Shown here one piece after another: positions 16,211 through 24,619 of a stretch of DNA of 39,678 bases (positions are counted from its first letter, which is position 1; each line of letters opens with the position of its first letter). The DNA lies in contig CANQEV010000026.1 of assembly GCA_947595925.1 (NCBI GenBank), positions 1 to 39,678 on the forward strand. Reading direction: 5' to 3'. Under the pieces are notes generated by a model. It was not told where the DNA came from. It did not search any database and saw nothing but the letters and a program-made list of their open reading frames with translations. This DNA comes from an uncultured Acetatifactor sp. (lineage in GTDB: Bacteria > Bacillota > Clostridia > Lachnospirales > Lachnospiraceae). The translations under genes were made by a program, and so were the position numbers.

Positions 16211-17428
16211 TTACCCGCGGAACAACTGCACCAGCTTCTCTTCTTTCAGTTCGGAACCGATCACGCAGATCTTTCCGGTCACCTCCGGCTTGCCGGTCCT
16301 AACCTCATGCTCTTCCGGCACATAATCGTAATAGATCCAGGTCCCGTCCTGGGCGGGAACCATGCCCTTCGCACGCAGGATCGCACCGTACTCCCCGCTG
16401 TCCAGAGCGGTCAGGATGCCGTCGATCTCCTCCCTTGTGTAGACGTTCGGCGTCTCCATGCCCCAGCTTGTGAACACTTCATCCGCGTCATGGTGATGAT
16501 GGTCGTGATCGTGACAGCCGCAGGTGCAGTCCGGCCCGTGGTCGTGATGATGGTGGTCGTGGTCATGATCCTCGTCCTCATCGTCGTCATGGTGGTGATG
16601 GCGCTCATGTTCCTCGTCCTCATCGTCGTCATGGTGGTGATGGCGCTCATGTTCCTCGTCTTCATCATCGTCATGGTGGTGATGGTGCTCATGTTCCTCA
16701 TCATCGTCATGGTGGTGATGGTGCTCATGTTCCTCGTCCTCGCCGTGATGATGGTGATGGTCGTGGTCATGATGATGCTCCGGCTCCTGTTTTGCCTTCT
16801 CCATCATCTCCTTCAGAAGATCCTCCAGCTTATCCGCGCCCTCGATGGTGGCGAGCACCGTCTTTCCGTCCAGCTGTGCAAGAGGCGTCGTGATAATGGT
16901 CGCTTTTGCATTGTGCTCCCGGATCATCTGGACGCACTCATTGATCTTCTCCTGGCTTGCCTTATCCGTCCTGCTTAAAATGATCGTCCCGGCATACTCG
17001 ATCTGGTTGATGAAGAACTCGCCGAAATTTTTCATATACATCTTGCACTTCGTCGCGTCCACCACGGCTACCGCGCTGTTCACCTGTACGTCCAGATCCT
17101 TCGCCACGCCCTCCACTGCCTTTAAGACGTCGGAGAGCTTCCCCACTCCGGAGGGCTCGATCAAAATGCGCTCCGGCGCGTAGGCGCTGATCACTTCCTT
17201 TAAGGATGTGCCAAAATCTCCCACGAGGGAACAGCAGATACATCCGGAGTTCATCTCCTTGATCTCAATGCCGGATTCCTTCAGGAAACCGCCGTCGATA
17301 CCTATCTCGCCGAACTCGTTCTCGATGAGAACGGTCTTGGAACCGTCCAGCGCCTCCGCCAGCAGCTTCTTGATCAGCGTCGTCTTTCCCGCTCCCAGAA
17401 AACCGGATACCACATCTATTTTTGTCAT
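16211..17428 (-). CDS. CobW/COG0523 GTPase with a very long His/Asp/Glu metal-binding insert (putative zinc chaperone)
   Basis: 405 residues. Walker A GFLGAGKTT (9-17), ENEFGEIGIDG (36-46), the metal-binding GCICC motif (62-66), ILIEPSG (88-94) and SRTD (152-155) give an intact G3E GTPase. Residues 216-315 consist almost only of His, Asp and Glu in tandem 12-14 residue units, plus CTCGCH (301-306). Residues 316-405 form the CobW C-terminal domain (EIDGILTALDSGEYGAILRAKG, WIYYDYVP). COG0523 proteins such as YciC/ZagA/ZNG1 load or traffic zinc when zinc is scarce. The ATG at 17428 is preferred over an in-frame GTG at 17437 because AGGAAGG lies 9 nt upstream. The promoter at 17480-17508 contains a palindrome suggesting repression. 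Confidence 0.93.
   Translation of the reverse strand: MTKIDVVSGFLGAGKTTLIKKLLAEALDGSKTVLIENEFGEIGIDGGFLKESGIEIKEMNSGCICCSLVGDFGTSLKEVISAYAPERILIEPSGVGKLSDVLKAVEGVAKDLDVQVNSAVAVVDATKCKMYMKNFGEFFINQIEYAGTIILSRTDKASQEKINECVQMIREHNAKATIITTPLAQLDGKTVLATIEGADKLEDLLKEMMEKAKQEPEHHHDHDHHHHHGEDEEHEHHHHHDDDEEHEHHHHHDDDEDEEHERHHHHDDDEDEEHERHHHHDDDEDEDHDHDHHHHDHGPDCTCGCHDHDHHHHDADEVFTSWGMETPNVYTREEIDGILTALDSGEYGAILRAKGMVPAQDGTWIYYDYVPEEHEVRTGKPEVTGKICVIGSELKEEKLVQLFRG
16484..16783. repeat. Tandem 36/42-bp repeats encoding the His/Asp/Glu-rich insert
   Basis: The DNA is made of GTGGTGATG/GTCATC-rich units. At protein level the units are EEHEHHHHHDDD (12 residues) followed by EEHEHHHHHDDDED and two copies of EEHERHHHHDDDED (14 residues), flanked by less regular His/Asp runs. 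Such near-identical units are prone to copy-number change between strains, which would alter metal-buffering capacity. The antisense strand gives a misleading hydrophobic Val/Met frame. Confidence 0.85.
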
Positions 17429-17479
17429 TTTCCTCACCCTTCCTTTTCTGCGGACCTTGATCTATTCCCGCTGACTCCT

Positions 17480-17508
17480 ATTTTCTACCAATCCAACGGG
17501 ATTGTCAA
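17480..17508 (-). promoter_or_regulatory. Promoter with palindromic operator candidate for the GTPase operon
   Basis: On the minus strand TTGACA (17503-17508) and GAAAAT (17480-17485) are 17 nt apart, 52 nt upstream of the ATG at 17428. A perfect palindrome, CAATCC-N4-GGATTG (17489-17504), fills most of the spacer and touches the -35 box. That is where a repressor would block RNA polymerase. The sequence does not match the B. subtilis Zur box. Repeat element copy A lies directly upstream. Confidence 0.6.
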
Positions 17509-17510
17509 GC

Positions 17511-17566
17511 ACCAGTTCAGCCAGCCGCCTTAAACACAGCTTTGCGAATGGCGTGGCTGAACTGGT
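17511..17566. repeat. Short copy (A) of a structured inverted-repeat element
   Basis: 56 bp bounded by a perfect 13-bp inverted repeat: ACCAGTTCAGCCA (17511-17523) and TGGCTGAACTGGT (17554-17566). Its first 19 bp and about its last 25 bp (CTTTGCGAATGGCG then GGCTGAACTGG) are shared with the long copy at 25734-25894, so it looks like an internally deleted derivative. It lies between the protease-like gene and the GTPase operon promoter. It may also serve as a terminator hairpin, but no T-run follows. Confidence 0.8.
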
Positions 17567-17572
17567 TTCCTA

Positions 17573-18460
17573 TCACAGCATTGCCAGAACCGCGATCAGC
17601 GGCGCGACAGCAACCTCTTCATCCTCCGACACGCCGCAGAGGATCCCCAGGAGCCGCCCCTGTTCGTCAAAGAGCCCGCCGCCGCTCATTCCGGCTTTCA
17701 CCGGTACCTGGGCCAGCATCATATAAGCGCCAAAATCCTCCGCGTAGACATAATCCTCCGTCAGCGTCCCCGCGTAAGCATCCTCCGCCACCCCTGTATA
17801 AGACCCCATGGCGATCACCACGTCCCCGACGCGGACCCCGTCATAGGCGTTCTGATCCACCGGGCAGCACAGATAATCCTCCCCGTGGTCCCTGACGCTT
17901 CCGTCCTCCGCCATCTCCAGCAAACTGTCCCGGGGGATCCGCAGAACCGCCAGATCTGCCTCCTCCGCCCGCTGATACAAATCCGTCCGCACCCGGAAAC
18001 CGTCTCTGAACTCAATGTCAGCGCCGCCCTCCGCCTGATCCAGCACATGCCCCGCCGTGACGATCAAAAGCTCCCTTCCGTCATCCCGCAGGATCACGCC
18101 GCTCCCCTGAAGATTTCCGGCGGTGATCCTCACCATCATGCCGCTGCACCTGTCCTGAAGCTCCCCCGCGGGATTTTCAGGCCCCGTCTCCAGAAGCGGT
18201 GCCGCGGAGATCTGTTCGCAGTTTTCCAACCCCAATGTACTCCCCGGGTTTTTCGTTGCGGTTTCCTCGTTATCCTGCATATCAGCAGTCCCGTTTTTCC
18301 CAGCTTCCGCCAAGTTTCCAGAACTTTCTTTCGTCAGCAGAGTATCGCTTTTCCCGCCCTCCGCCGCGCTTTCAATATTTTCACCGGTTCCCTGCATGCC
18401 ACCGCCGCACCCCGATAATAAGAGCGCCATTCCCAATGCTATATAAACTATTTTCGCCAT
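17573..18460 (-). CDS. Trypsin-like (S1C, HtrA-type) serine protease domain lipoprotein
   Basis: 295 residues. MAKIVYIALGMALLLSGCGGG is a lipoprotein signal with lipobox LSGC (the Cys at residue 18). A low-complexity, Glu/Ser/Gly-rich linker to about residue 95 follows. The protease domain shows the triad in order: TAGHVLD (His), ADLAVLRI (Asp) and AGMSGGGLFDEQGRLLGIL (Ser). It lacks a PDZ domain, so it is shorter than HtrA/DegP. It would act outside the membrane, in protein quality control or processing. The start at 18460 is chosen for the signal peptide and a GAGG site; the frame continues to 18589, where AGGAGG precedes an ATG, but that site appears to belong to an acetyltransferase remnant in another frame. 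Confidence 0.85.
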   Translation of the reverse strand: MAKIVYIALGMALLLSGCGGGMQGTGENIESAAEGGKSDTLLTKESSGNLAEAGKNGTADMQDNEETATKNPGSTLGLENCEQISAAPLLETGPENPAGELQDRCSGMMVRITAGNLQGSGVILRDDGRELLIVTAGHVLDQAEGGADIEFRDGFRVRTDLYQRAEEADLAVLRIPRDSLLEMAEDGSVRDHGEDYLCCPVDQNAYDGVRVGDVVIAMGSYTGVAEDAYAGTLTEDYVYAEDFGAYMMLAQVPVKAGMSGGGLFDEQGRLLGILCGVSEDEEVAVAPLIAVLAML

Positions 18461-18471
18461 TGCACGCCTCG

Positions 18472-18645
18472 TTATTCTGTTTCCCCATTCATTTTTCTGA
18501 CAAAGGCTTCCGGTTTCACCGTCATCTCCGCCCAGGCGGGAAGAAAGCCTCTCTTTATGGCATTTCTCACAGAACGGATATTGGACCATGCGGTGCCTCC
18601 TGAAATATGACAAAATACCATTACCTTTTTCACAAAGTTTAACAT
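18472..18645 (-). pseudogene. Possible remnant of a GNAT acetyltransferase C-terminus
   Basis: A 57-codon minus-strand frame ends FLPAWAEMTVKPEAFVRKMN. The part HISGGTAWSNIRSVRNAIK followed by RGF resembles the C-terminal strand of GNAT acetyltransferases (conserved Asn, RS.RNA..GF pattern). The acetyl-CoA-binding part is absent because the sequence upstream is the rnpB promoter and gene. No good ribosome site precedes its possible starts at 18645 or 18621. It is most simply a decayed gene end left between rnpB and the protease gene. Recognition is from memory of family pattern only. Confidence 0.35.
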
Positions 18646-18677
18646 ACCAGAAAACAAAAGACAATAAAAAGAAATCC

Positions 18678-18706
18678 TTGCGCCAAAACCAAAAAGCGCA
18701 TATAAT
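18678..18706 (+). promoter_or_regulatory. Promoter of rnpB
   Basis: TTGCGC (18678-18683) and TATAAT (18701-18706) with a 17-nt spacer. The predicted start, about 8-9 nt downstream, coincides with the first paired base of the RNase P RNA. Confidence 0.85.
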
Positions 18707-18714
18707 GTCTTTAG

Positions 18715-19092
18715 CGTAAGCAGGACAGGTGATCGCGGCCGTGCATCCGCACGGGTGAGGAAAGTCCGGGCTTCACAGGGCAGGATGCCGGATAACGTCC
18801 GGTGGAGGCGACTCCCAGGCCAGTGCAACAGAAATATACCGCCTCCCGCCATCCGTCGGTTTCCGAAAGGGACTGCCGGACAGCCGGGGGTAAGGGTGGA
18901 AAGGCAGTGTAAGAGACTACCGTCCGTCTGGTAACAGGCGGAGCCATGTAAACCCCATCCGAAGCAAGACCAAGCAGAGAGCCATAGGCTTGCCCGGCCT
19001 GCTTTCAGGTAGGTCGCTTGACGCGGCTGGCAACAGCCGTGCTAGATAGATGATCACCCAACGACATAACCCGGCTTATCGTCCCGCTTATG
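18715..19092 (+). ncRNA. rnpB: RNase P RNA (bacterial class A)
   Basis: The catalytic RNA that removes 5' leaders from tRNA precursors. Recognised by GAGGAAAGTCCGGGCT near the 5' side, the late CCATCCGAAGCAAGACC segment and the 3' AGATAGATGATCACCC block, all conserved core elements. CGTAAGCAGGAC at the 5' end pairs with GTCCCGCTTATG at the 3' end to make helix P1, which sets the ends at about 18715 and 19092. The CGGCTGGCAACAGCCG hairpin lies before the 3' core. It has its own promoter and terminator. Confidence 0.95.
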
Positions 19093-19098
19093 CCTAAA

Positions 19099-19138
19099 AA
19101 GCGCCGTAAAGTAAGGAATTCCTTATTTTACGGCGCTT
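19099..19138. terminator. Bidirectional terminator between rnpB and the nucleoside kinase gene
   Basis: A 20-bp inverted repeat with one mismatch, AAGCGCCGTAAA-GTAAGGAA against TTCCTTATTTTACGGCGCTT (19099-19138). It begins 6 nt after the end of rnpB and lies 11 nt from the stop of the convergent gene at 19150. Confidence 0.85.
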
Positions 19139-19149
19139 CTTATTTCGCA

Positions 19150-20805
19150 TCAAACTCTGAAACAACTTCCCCCCACGAACTCTCTGCAGATGGAGTTGTT
19201 CGGCAGGCTCTCGCTGGACAGGTTCAGAAAATAGTCCAGGAATTTCAACAGCCTTTTTGCCTCGTAATATTCCGGCGCCTCCCTGGGGATCTGGAACAGC
19301 AAGGGTTCCGCGAACTGCTTTAAGGCCGCCAGCTCGTACACCAGCGCGGAGTTGAACATGGCATCCGCCTCCTCCTGGAAGGGAAAGATGTTCTCTTCCT
19401 CCCCACGGCGCACGGAGGACCACATCTGGATCGTCCTTCTGGCGTCGGATCCCCGGGTCCTGGCGTCCCGCACCATCCTTCTCAAAAGCCTTCCGTCCGT
19501 GGTGGCAATTCTGTTGTGCGCGTCCACGTTGATCGTGGTCAGGGCGCTGATATAGATCTTAAATTTGCTCTCCTCAGGCAGGGCGTAGCTCATCTTGGGA
19601 TTCAGCCCGTGGATGCCCTCGATCACCAGAATATCATCCGGCCCCAGGCGCTTTGTCTCCCCGAGATATTCCCTCCTTCCGATCTTAAAGTTAAAGGTTG
19701 GCATCTCCACCGTCTCGCCGTTTAAGAGCCTCGTCATATCGTTGTTAAACAGCTCTACGTCCATGGCCCCCAGGCACTCGAAATTATAGTCCCCGTTCTC
19801 ATCCAGGGGCGTATGCTCCCGATTTACAAAATAATCGTCCAGGGCGATGGGGTGGGGCACCTTCCCCAGAGTGCGGAGCTGAATGGAAAGCCTGTGGGAA
19901 AAGCTGGTCTTCCCGGAGGAAGAGGGGCCCGCGATCATGATGAATTTCACGTTGCTGCGGCCTACGATCTCCCGGGCGATCTCGGCGATTTTTCTCTCCT
20001 GAAGAGCTTCCTGGACCAGGATCAGCTCGCTTAAGGATCCCTGGCAGATCTGCTCGTTTAAGTCTCCCACCGTCTCGATCCCGATCTGGCGTCCCCAGGC
20101 ATCGGAAGTTTTCAGGGTTTCAAAGAGCTTTCTTCTCTCCTGAAAGGGTTGGATCTTGTCCGGGCTGCTCTTCGTCGGAAGCAGAAGCATAAAGCCCTCG
20201 TCGTAAGGGATCACTTCAAACCACTTTACATATCCCGCATTCGGCATCATATAGCCATAGTAATAGTCATAATACCCGCCGCACTCATAGACGTTGACCG
20301 TGGAAGTCCGGCGATAGCGGAACAGCTTTTCCTTGTCCTTCATACCCTGTTTCGCAAAGATGGCGACGGCGTCGTCCAAAGGGCAGGTGTGCTTCTGAAA
20401 GGGCGTCTTCTCCTTCACAAGCTCCCTCATCCTTGCCTGGATCTTCTCCGCGCTCTTCTCTCCGCAGGGAAAGGAGCCCTGGGGCGTGATATAATAGCCG
20501 TGGCCGATGGAATACTCCACCCGGCACTGGGCCGCAGCCTCCTGACCGAACAGGTCGAAGACCGCCTTCATAAAGAGCATGGTGGCCGTGCGTATGTAGG
20601 TCTTATGGCCCACGTCGTCCCGCAGGGTAAAAAACCGGATCTCCGCGTTCCGTTTCACTTCCTTAAAGAGCTCCCGGAGCTTGCCGTCCGCAGCGACCAG
20701 AACGATCAGGCTGCCGTCCCTGCCCTGATAAGGCGCTATGAGCTCCTCATAGGTCGTTCCCTCCTGTACCGGAACGTCCTCTCCCTTTATCCTTACAGTA
20801 TACAT
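19150..20805 (-). CDS. Nucleoside kinase: TGS + tRNA-synthetase-like domain fused to a uridine kinase/PRK domain
   Basis: 551 residues. Residues 1-60 are a TGS domain (VRIKGEDVPVQEGTTYEEL). Residues about 61-230 resemble the second additional domain of threonyl-tRNA synthetase (FFTLRDDVGHKTYIRTATML, CRVEYSIGHGYYI). Residues about 285-480 are a uridine-kinase/PRK-type P-loop domain: Walker A AGPSSSGKTSFSHRLS, PIALDDYFVNREHTPLDENGDY, IVIEGIHGLNP-type DDILVIEGIHGLNP and RRMVRDARTRGSDA. This fusion is widespread in Clostridia and is usually annotated only as a nucleoside kinase. How the synthetase-like part helps phosphorylation is unknown. It is convergent with rnpB; 30 bp separate it from trmK upstream, so it probably ends the rpoD-trmK transcript. 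Confidence 0.9.
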   Translation of the reverse strand: MYTVRIKGEDVPVQEGTTYEELIAPYQGRDGSLIVLVAADGKLRELFKEVKRNAEIRFFTLRDDVGHKTYIRTATMLFMKAVFDLFGQEAAAQCRVEYSIGHGYYITPQGSFPCGEKSAEKIQARMRELVKEKTPFQKHTCPLDDAVAIFAKQGMKDKEKLFRYRRTSTVNVYECGGYYDYYYGYMMPNAGYVKWFEVIPYDEGFMLLLPTKSSPDKIQPFQERRKLFETLKTSDAWGRQIGIETVGDLNEQICQGSLSELILVQEALQERKIAEIAREIVGRSNVKFIMIAGPSSSGKTSFSHRLSIQLRTLGKVPHPIALDDYFVNREHTPLDENGDYNFECLGAMDVELFNNDMTRLLNGETVEMPTFNFKIGRREYLGETKRLGPDDILVIEGIHGLNPKMSYALPEESKFKIYISALTTINVDAHNRIATTDGRLLRRMVRDARTRGSDARRTIQMWSSVRRGEEENIFPFQEEADAMFNSALVYELAALKQFAEPLLFQIPREAPEYYEAKRLLKFLDYFLNLSSESLPNNSICREFVGGSCFRV

Positions 20806-20835
20806 CCTTCCACCTTCTTTCCGATCTCTTTTTCT

Positions 20836-21609
20836 TTATTCTTCCCGCTCCATCCATTGGACCGCCTGCCGCAGGATCTCCCGCTCCCGTTCCACCTCAG
20901 AAAGCCGCTGCCTGCGCCGTTCATTCCCGGCGTCCGAAGCGCGAAGGGCTTCGGAGATCTCATCCAAAATCCTGTCCTGCTGGGCCAGGTACTGCCTTAA
21001 CAGGGGATCTCTCCGGCGGATCAATCCCTCCCCGTACCGGTCGCAGATCTCCTGAAATTCCTTTTCTGCTGGAGAGAGGGTCCCGCTTTGTGTAAGTTCC
21101 GGCAGTTTTCCCGCTTCCGGACGCACTCTCATAGGGAAATAATACTTGCCGTCCTCCAATACGATCTCTTCCGCCTCAACGGTATAGCCGGCCTCTCTCA
21201 GAAATATGCGGAACTCTCTCAGCTCCGACTGGGGCTGCAGGACCATCTCCCGAAAGCTTCGGGTTTTCCCGGGATCCTCCGAAAGGATCCTCTGCATCAG
21301 AGGGCCGCCCATGCCTGCGCAAACCAAAACTTCAGCCTCTCCCGCCCGGTACTGTTTTAACCCGTCCGACAGCCTGGCCTCGATCAATGCCTCCAGTCCC
21401 GCCTCCCGGATATGCCGCGCTGCCGCGGACAAGGGGCCTTTCCTCACATCCATGGCGATGGCACCGGAGGCCCTGCCGCTCTGTATTAAATAGATGTCCA
21501 GAAAACCGTGGTCGCAACCCACGTCCGCCACCCGATATCCCGTCGGGACCATATTGGCAAGCGTCTTCAGCCGCCTTGACAGCGCCGCCGGCCTGTCCAC
21601 CTTAGTCAA
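20836..21609 (-). CDS. trmK: tRNA (adenine-N1)-methyltransferase (m1A22), TrmK family
   Basis: 257 residues. N-terminal [32 protein letters not shown] contains the SAM-binding motif (DVGCDHG), followed by [20 protein letters not shown] (the catalytic-site GMGG) and [13 protein letters not shown]-terminal helical region (about 190-257) matches the coiled part of TrmK. It methylates N1 of A22 in tRNAs. The start is TTG at 21609, overlapping the end of rpoD by 8 nt, with the SD AAGGAC inside rpoD; a GTG four codons in (21600) is an alternative. The rpoD-trmK pairing is typical of Firmicutes and supports the call. Confidence 0.92.
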   Translation of the reverse strand: MTKVDRPAALSRRLKTLANMVPTGYRVADVGCDHGFLDIYLIQSGRASGAIAMDVRKGPLSAAARHIREAGLEALIEARLSDGLKQYRAGEAEVLVCAGMGGPLMQRILSEDPGKTRSFREMVLQPQSELREFRIFLREAGYTVEAEEIVLEDGKYYFPMRVRPEAGKLPELTQSGTLSPAEKEFQEICDRYGEGLIRRRDPLLRQYLAQQDRILDEISEALRASDAGNERRRQRLSEVEREREILRQAVQWMEREE

Positions 21610-22714
21610 GGTAGTCCTTCAGCTTGCGGCTCCTGCTGGGGTGCCGAAGCTTTCTCAGCGCTTTTGCCTCGATCTGACGGATCCTCTCACGGGTCACGTT
21701 GAACACCGTCCCCACTTCCTCCAGCGTGCGGGCCCGGCCGTCGTCCAGGCCGAAGCGCAGCCGCAGCACGTTCTGCTCCCTCTCGGTCAGGGTCCCAAGG
21801 ACCTCAACAAGCTGCTCCTTCAAAAGGGTGAAGGCCGCCGCGTCGGCGGGAACCGGCGCGTTGTCGTCCTGCAGGTAATCCCCAAGGTGGCTGTCCTCCT
21901 CCTCGCCGATGGGGGTCTCCATGGATACGGGCTCCTGGCTGATCTTCAAGATCTCGCGGACCCGCTCCACCGGCATGTTCATCTCCTTAGCGATCTCCTC
22001 CGGGGTCGGTTCCCGGCCAAGCTCCTGCAGGAGCTGACGGCTGACGCGGATCAGCTTATTGATCGTCTCCACCATATGGACGGGGATCCGGATGGTCCGG
22101 GCCTGGTCCGCGATGGCGCGGGTGATGGCCTGGCGGATCCACCATGTGGCATAAGTGGAAAACTTATAACCCTTTCTGTAATCGAATTTTTCCACGGCCT
22201 TGATCAGCCCCAGGTTCCCCTCCTGGATCAGGTCCAGGAACAGCATCCCGCGGCCCACGTAACGCTTCGCAATGCTGACCACGAGACGGAGGTTCGCTTC
22301 AGCCAGACGCTTTTTCGCATCCTGATCGCCGGTCTCCATGCGCTGGGCCAGCTCGATCTCCTCCTCGGCGGAGAGCAGGGGAACCTTTCCGATCTCCTTC
22401 AGGTACATGCGCACAGGATCCTCAATGGAAATCCCGTCCGGGACGGAGAGATCCAGGTTTTCCATATCCACGTCTTCGCCGTTCATCAGAAGGTCGTCGT
22501 CCGGATCCATATCGTTGGCGCCGTCCGGATACAGGATGTCCACGTTGTGGCGCTCCAAAGTCTCCAGCGCGCGCTCCATCTGATCTTCGTCCAAAGCCAT
22601 GTTTCCGAAGAAATCACTGATCTCCTGATACTCCATGATGCTCTTTTTCTTCTTTGCGAAGCTCACGAGTTCTTTTAATTTTTCTTCGAATTTTACCTGT
22701 GTGTTTTCTTCCAT
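21602..22714 (-). CDS. rpoD: Primary (housekeeping) sigma factor RpoD/SigA
   Basis: 370 residues, normal for Firmicute SigA. Region 1.1 is short (about 1-80). Region 1.2 contains [21 protein letters not shown], region 2 contains [39 protein letters not shown] and [18 protein letters not shown] (-10 recognition), and region 4 contains [15 protein letters not shown] and [30 protein letters not shown] (-35 recognition). The ATG at 22714 has GGAAGGAT upstream at a rather long distance; a TTG at 22750 in frame lacks a site. It is downstream of dnaG (74 bp), a classic macromolecular-synthesis arrangement. Confidence 0.98.
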   Translation of the reverse strand: MEENTQVKFEEKLKELVSFAKKKKSIMEYQEISDFFGNMALDEDQMERALETLERHNVDILYPDGANDMDPDDDLLMNGEDVDMENLDLSVPDGISIEDPVRMYLKEIGKVPLLSAEEEIELAQRMETGDQDAKKRLAEANLRLVVSIAKRYVGRGMLFLDLIQEGNLGLIKAVEKFDYRKGYKFSTYATWWIRQAITRAIADQARTIRIPVHMVETINKLIRVSRQLLQELGREPTPEEIAKEMNMPVERVREILKISQEPVSMETPIGEEEDSHLGDYLQDDNAPVPADAAAFTLLKEQLVEVLGTLTEREQNVLRLRFGLDDGRARTLEEVGTVFNVTRERIRQIEAKALRKLRHPSRSRKLKDYLD

Positions 22715-22787
22715 TCCCGTGATTCCATCCTTCCATAACAGTTTTGTCAATATGTGAAACGGTCCGTGTTTTCTCTAATCATTTCCT

Positions 22788-24566
22788 TTATTCCAGAGAA
22801 ATATGCAGTTTTGCCAATTCCTGTAATGCTTTCTTCCCCTGAACGGTCTTATTCAGCGCCGAGGGATCGCTCCCCTGACGCATCGCGTAATATTCGTAGC
22901 TGTTCTTTTTCACGGCGTACAGGATATCGTGAAAAGCCTTTTCTTTTTCCTCCAAGGTTTCCATAGCGGGAAGCTCCGCGTGAAAGAGCGCCGCGGCCTC
23001 CCCCTGCTTCTCTTCGTCCTCGTAAGCGCTGATGATGGCGGCCGGCTGGAGGTTTCCCTGTTCTATGTGCTCAAAAAGCTTTCCCGCCACATCCCGGTAA
23101 AATTCCTCCGTAAAGTCCTCCGTGGAGATATATTTCTTGATCTTCGGGTACAGCTGGGGAAATTCTGAGATCCAGGTGATCAGAAGCCTCTGGGACTTCC
23201 TCGTCCCATCCTCCGGGGCCATATTCTTCTGCTGCACCCCGCTTCTGGGCCGCTCCATAATTCTGATATTCCCCGCCTGGGCCGCGTATCCCGCCACCAG
23301 CTTCCGCAGATTCTCCACGCCGATAAAATATTTTTCCGCGATGGCCTGAAGATAGTTGTCCCGCTCCGCGTCCTCTTCAAAATTGCAAAGCTTTCTTGCG
23401 ATCTCCCGATGGAATTTTGTCTTCTCCTCGGGATCCTTCTGATCAAACTGCCCCTCCAGCATCCGGATCTCATAAAAGAAACCGTTCTCCGCCCGGTCGA
23501 TCCGCTCCTGAAACGCCTCTTGACCCAGCGCCTTTATGAACTCGTCCGGGTCCTTGTGGGGCCTCATGTCGATGACCTTTCCAGCCAGCCCCTCCTCCCG
23601 GAGGATCCCTATGGCCCTGAGCGCCGCCTTGACTCCCGCGCCGTCGCTGTCGTAAGCCAGAAGGACGTTGTCCGTATAGCGGTGCAGAAGGTGCGCCTGC
23701 TCCGGCGTAAACGCCGTGCCAAGGGAAGCCACAGCCTGTCCAAAACCCGCCTGATGCATGGAGATCACATCCATATAGCCCTCGCAGAGGATCATATTGC
23801 CCTTCCTGGCGTTTCTGGCGTAATTCAGGCCATAGAGATTTCTTCTCTTGTCGAAGATGTCCGTCTCCGGGGAATTCAGATACTTTGGCTCCCCGTCCCC
23901 CATGACCCGTCCGCCGAACCCGATCACCCGGTGGTTGATGTCCTGTATGGGATACATGACCCGGTTCCAGAACTGGCTGGTCAGGCCGTGCCGTTCCGAA
24001 AAATTTGCCAGCCCGGAAGCTTTGATCTCCTCGTCTTCAAACCCCTTCTGCCGAAGATACTGCACGACCTCCGCGCCGTTTTTCCCGGCGTAGCCCAGGC
24101 CGAACTTCTTCATGGTCTCGTCCGTCAGCTCCCGCTTTCTCAGATAGGCCAGCCCTGTCTCCCCGTGAGGATTTTTTCGCAGCTGATAGTAAAAATAAGT
24201 CGCCGCTTCCTTATTGATGTCCAAAAGTCTCTGCCTGCGGTTCGCCCTCTTTTTCTGCTCCTGGGAATACTCTTCCTCCGGGAGACTTACGCCCGCCCTC
24301 TCCGCCAGGGTCTTGATCGCCTCCGGGAAGGAGTAATTCTCATACTTCATCAAAAAAGTGTACGCGTTCCCGCCGGCACCGCAGCCGAAACAATGGTACA
24401 TCTGCCGGTCCTCAGACACCGAAAAGGACGGCGTCTTTTCATTGTGAAACGGACAACACCCCCAGTATCTGTTTCCCTTCTTCTTCAGGGTCACATACCC
24501 GGAGATCAAGCCCACGATATCAGTTTTTGCCCTTACTTCCTCAACTATCTCTTCTGAATAATACAT
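22788..24566 (-). CDS. dnaG: DNA primase
   Basis: 592 residues. The N-terminal zinc domain shows the CHC2 pattern in CPFHNEKTPSF and YHCFGCGAGG. The Toprim catalytic core contains ILCEGYMDVISMHQAGF and LLAYDSDGAGVKAALRA, carrying the metal-binding acidic residues. The C-terminal part (about 430-592) is the helicase-binding domain. It makes RNA primers at the replication fork. Two ATGs lie at 24572 and 24566; the second is chosen because AGAGG is 6 nt upstream of it. It lies between dgt and rpoD. Confidence 0.97.
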   Translation of the reverse strand: MYYSEEIVEEVRAKTDIVGLISGYVTLKKKGNRYWGCCPFHNEKTPSFSVSEDRQMYHCFGCGAGGNAYTFLMKYENYSFPEAIKTLAERAGVSLPEEEYSQEQKKRANRRQRLLDINKEAATYFYYQLRKNPHGETGLAYLRKRELTDETMKKFGLGYAGKNGAEVVQYLRQKGFEDEEIKASGLANFSERHGLTSQFWNRVMYPIQDINHRVIGFGGRVMGDGEPKYLNSPETDIFDKRRNLYGLNYARNARKGNMILCEGYMDVISMHQAGFGQAVASLGTAFTPEQAHLLHRYTDNVLLAYDSDGAGVKAALRAIGILREEGLAGKVIDMRPHKDPDEFIKALGQEAFQERIDRAENGFFYEIRMLEGQFDQKDPEEKTKFHREIARKLCNFEEDAERDNYLQAIAEKYFIGVENLRKLVAGYAAQAGNIRIMERPRSGVQQKNMAPEDGTRKSQRLLITWISEFPQLYPKIKKYISTEDFTEEFYRDVAGKLFEHIEQGNLQPAAIISAYEDEEKQGEAAALFHAELPAMETLEEKEKAFHDILYAVKKNSYEYYAMRQGSDPSALNKTVQGKKALQELAKLHISLE

Positions 24567-24619
24567 AGCCATCCTCTGAAAACCGTTTCCGCCCCTATCC
24601 CGCGGCTATAACGCCGTAT

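Noticed and set aside
16175..16978. Plus-strand hydrophobic Val/Met-rich 'membrane protein'
   Set aside because: It is the reverse of the His/Asp codon repeats (CAT/GAT to ATG/ATC) of the COG0523 GTPase, a known artefact.
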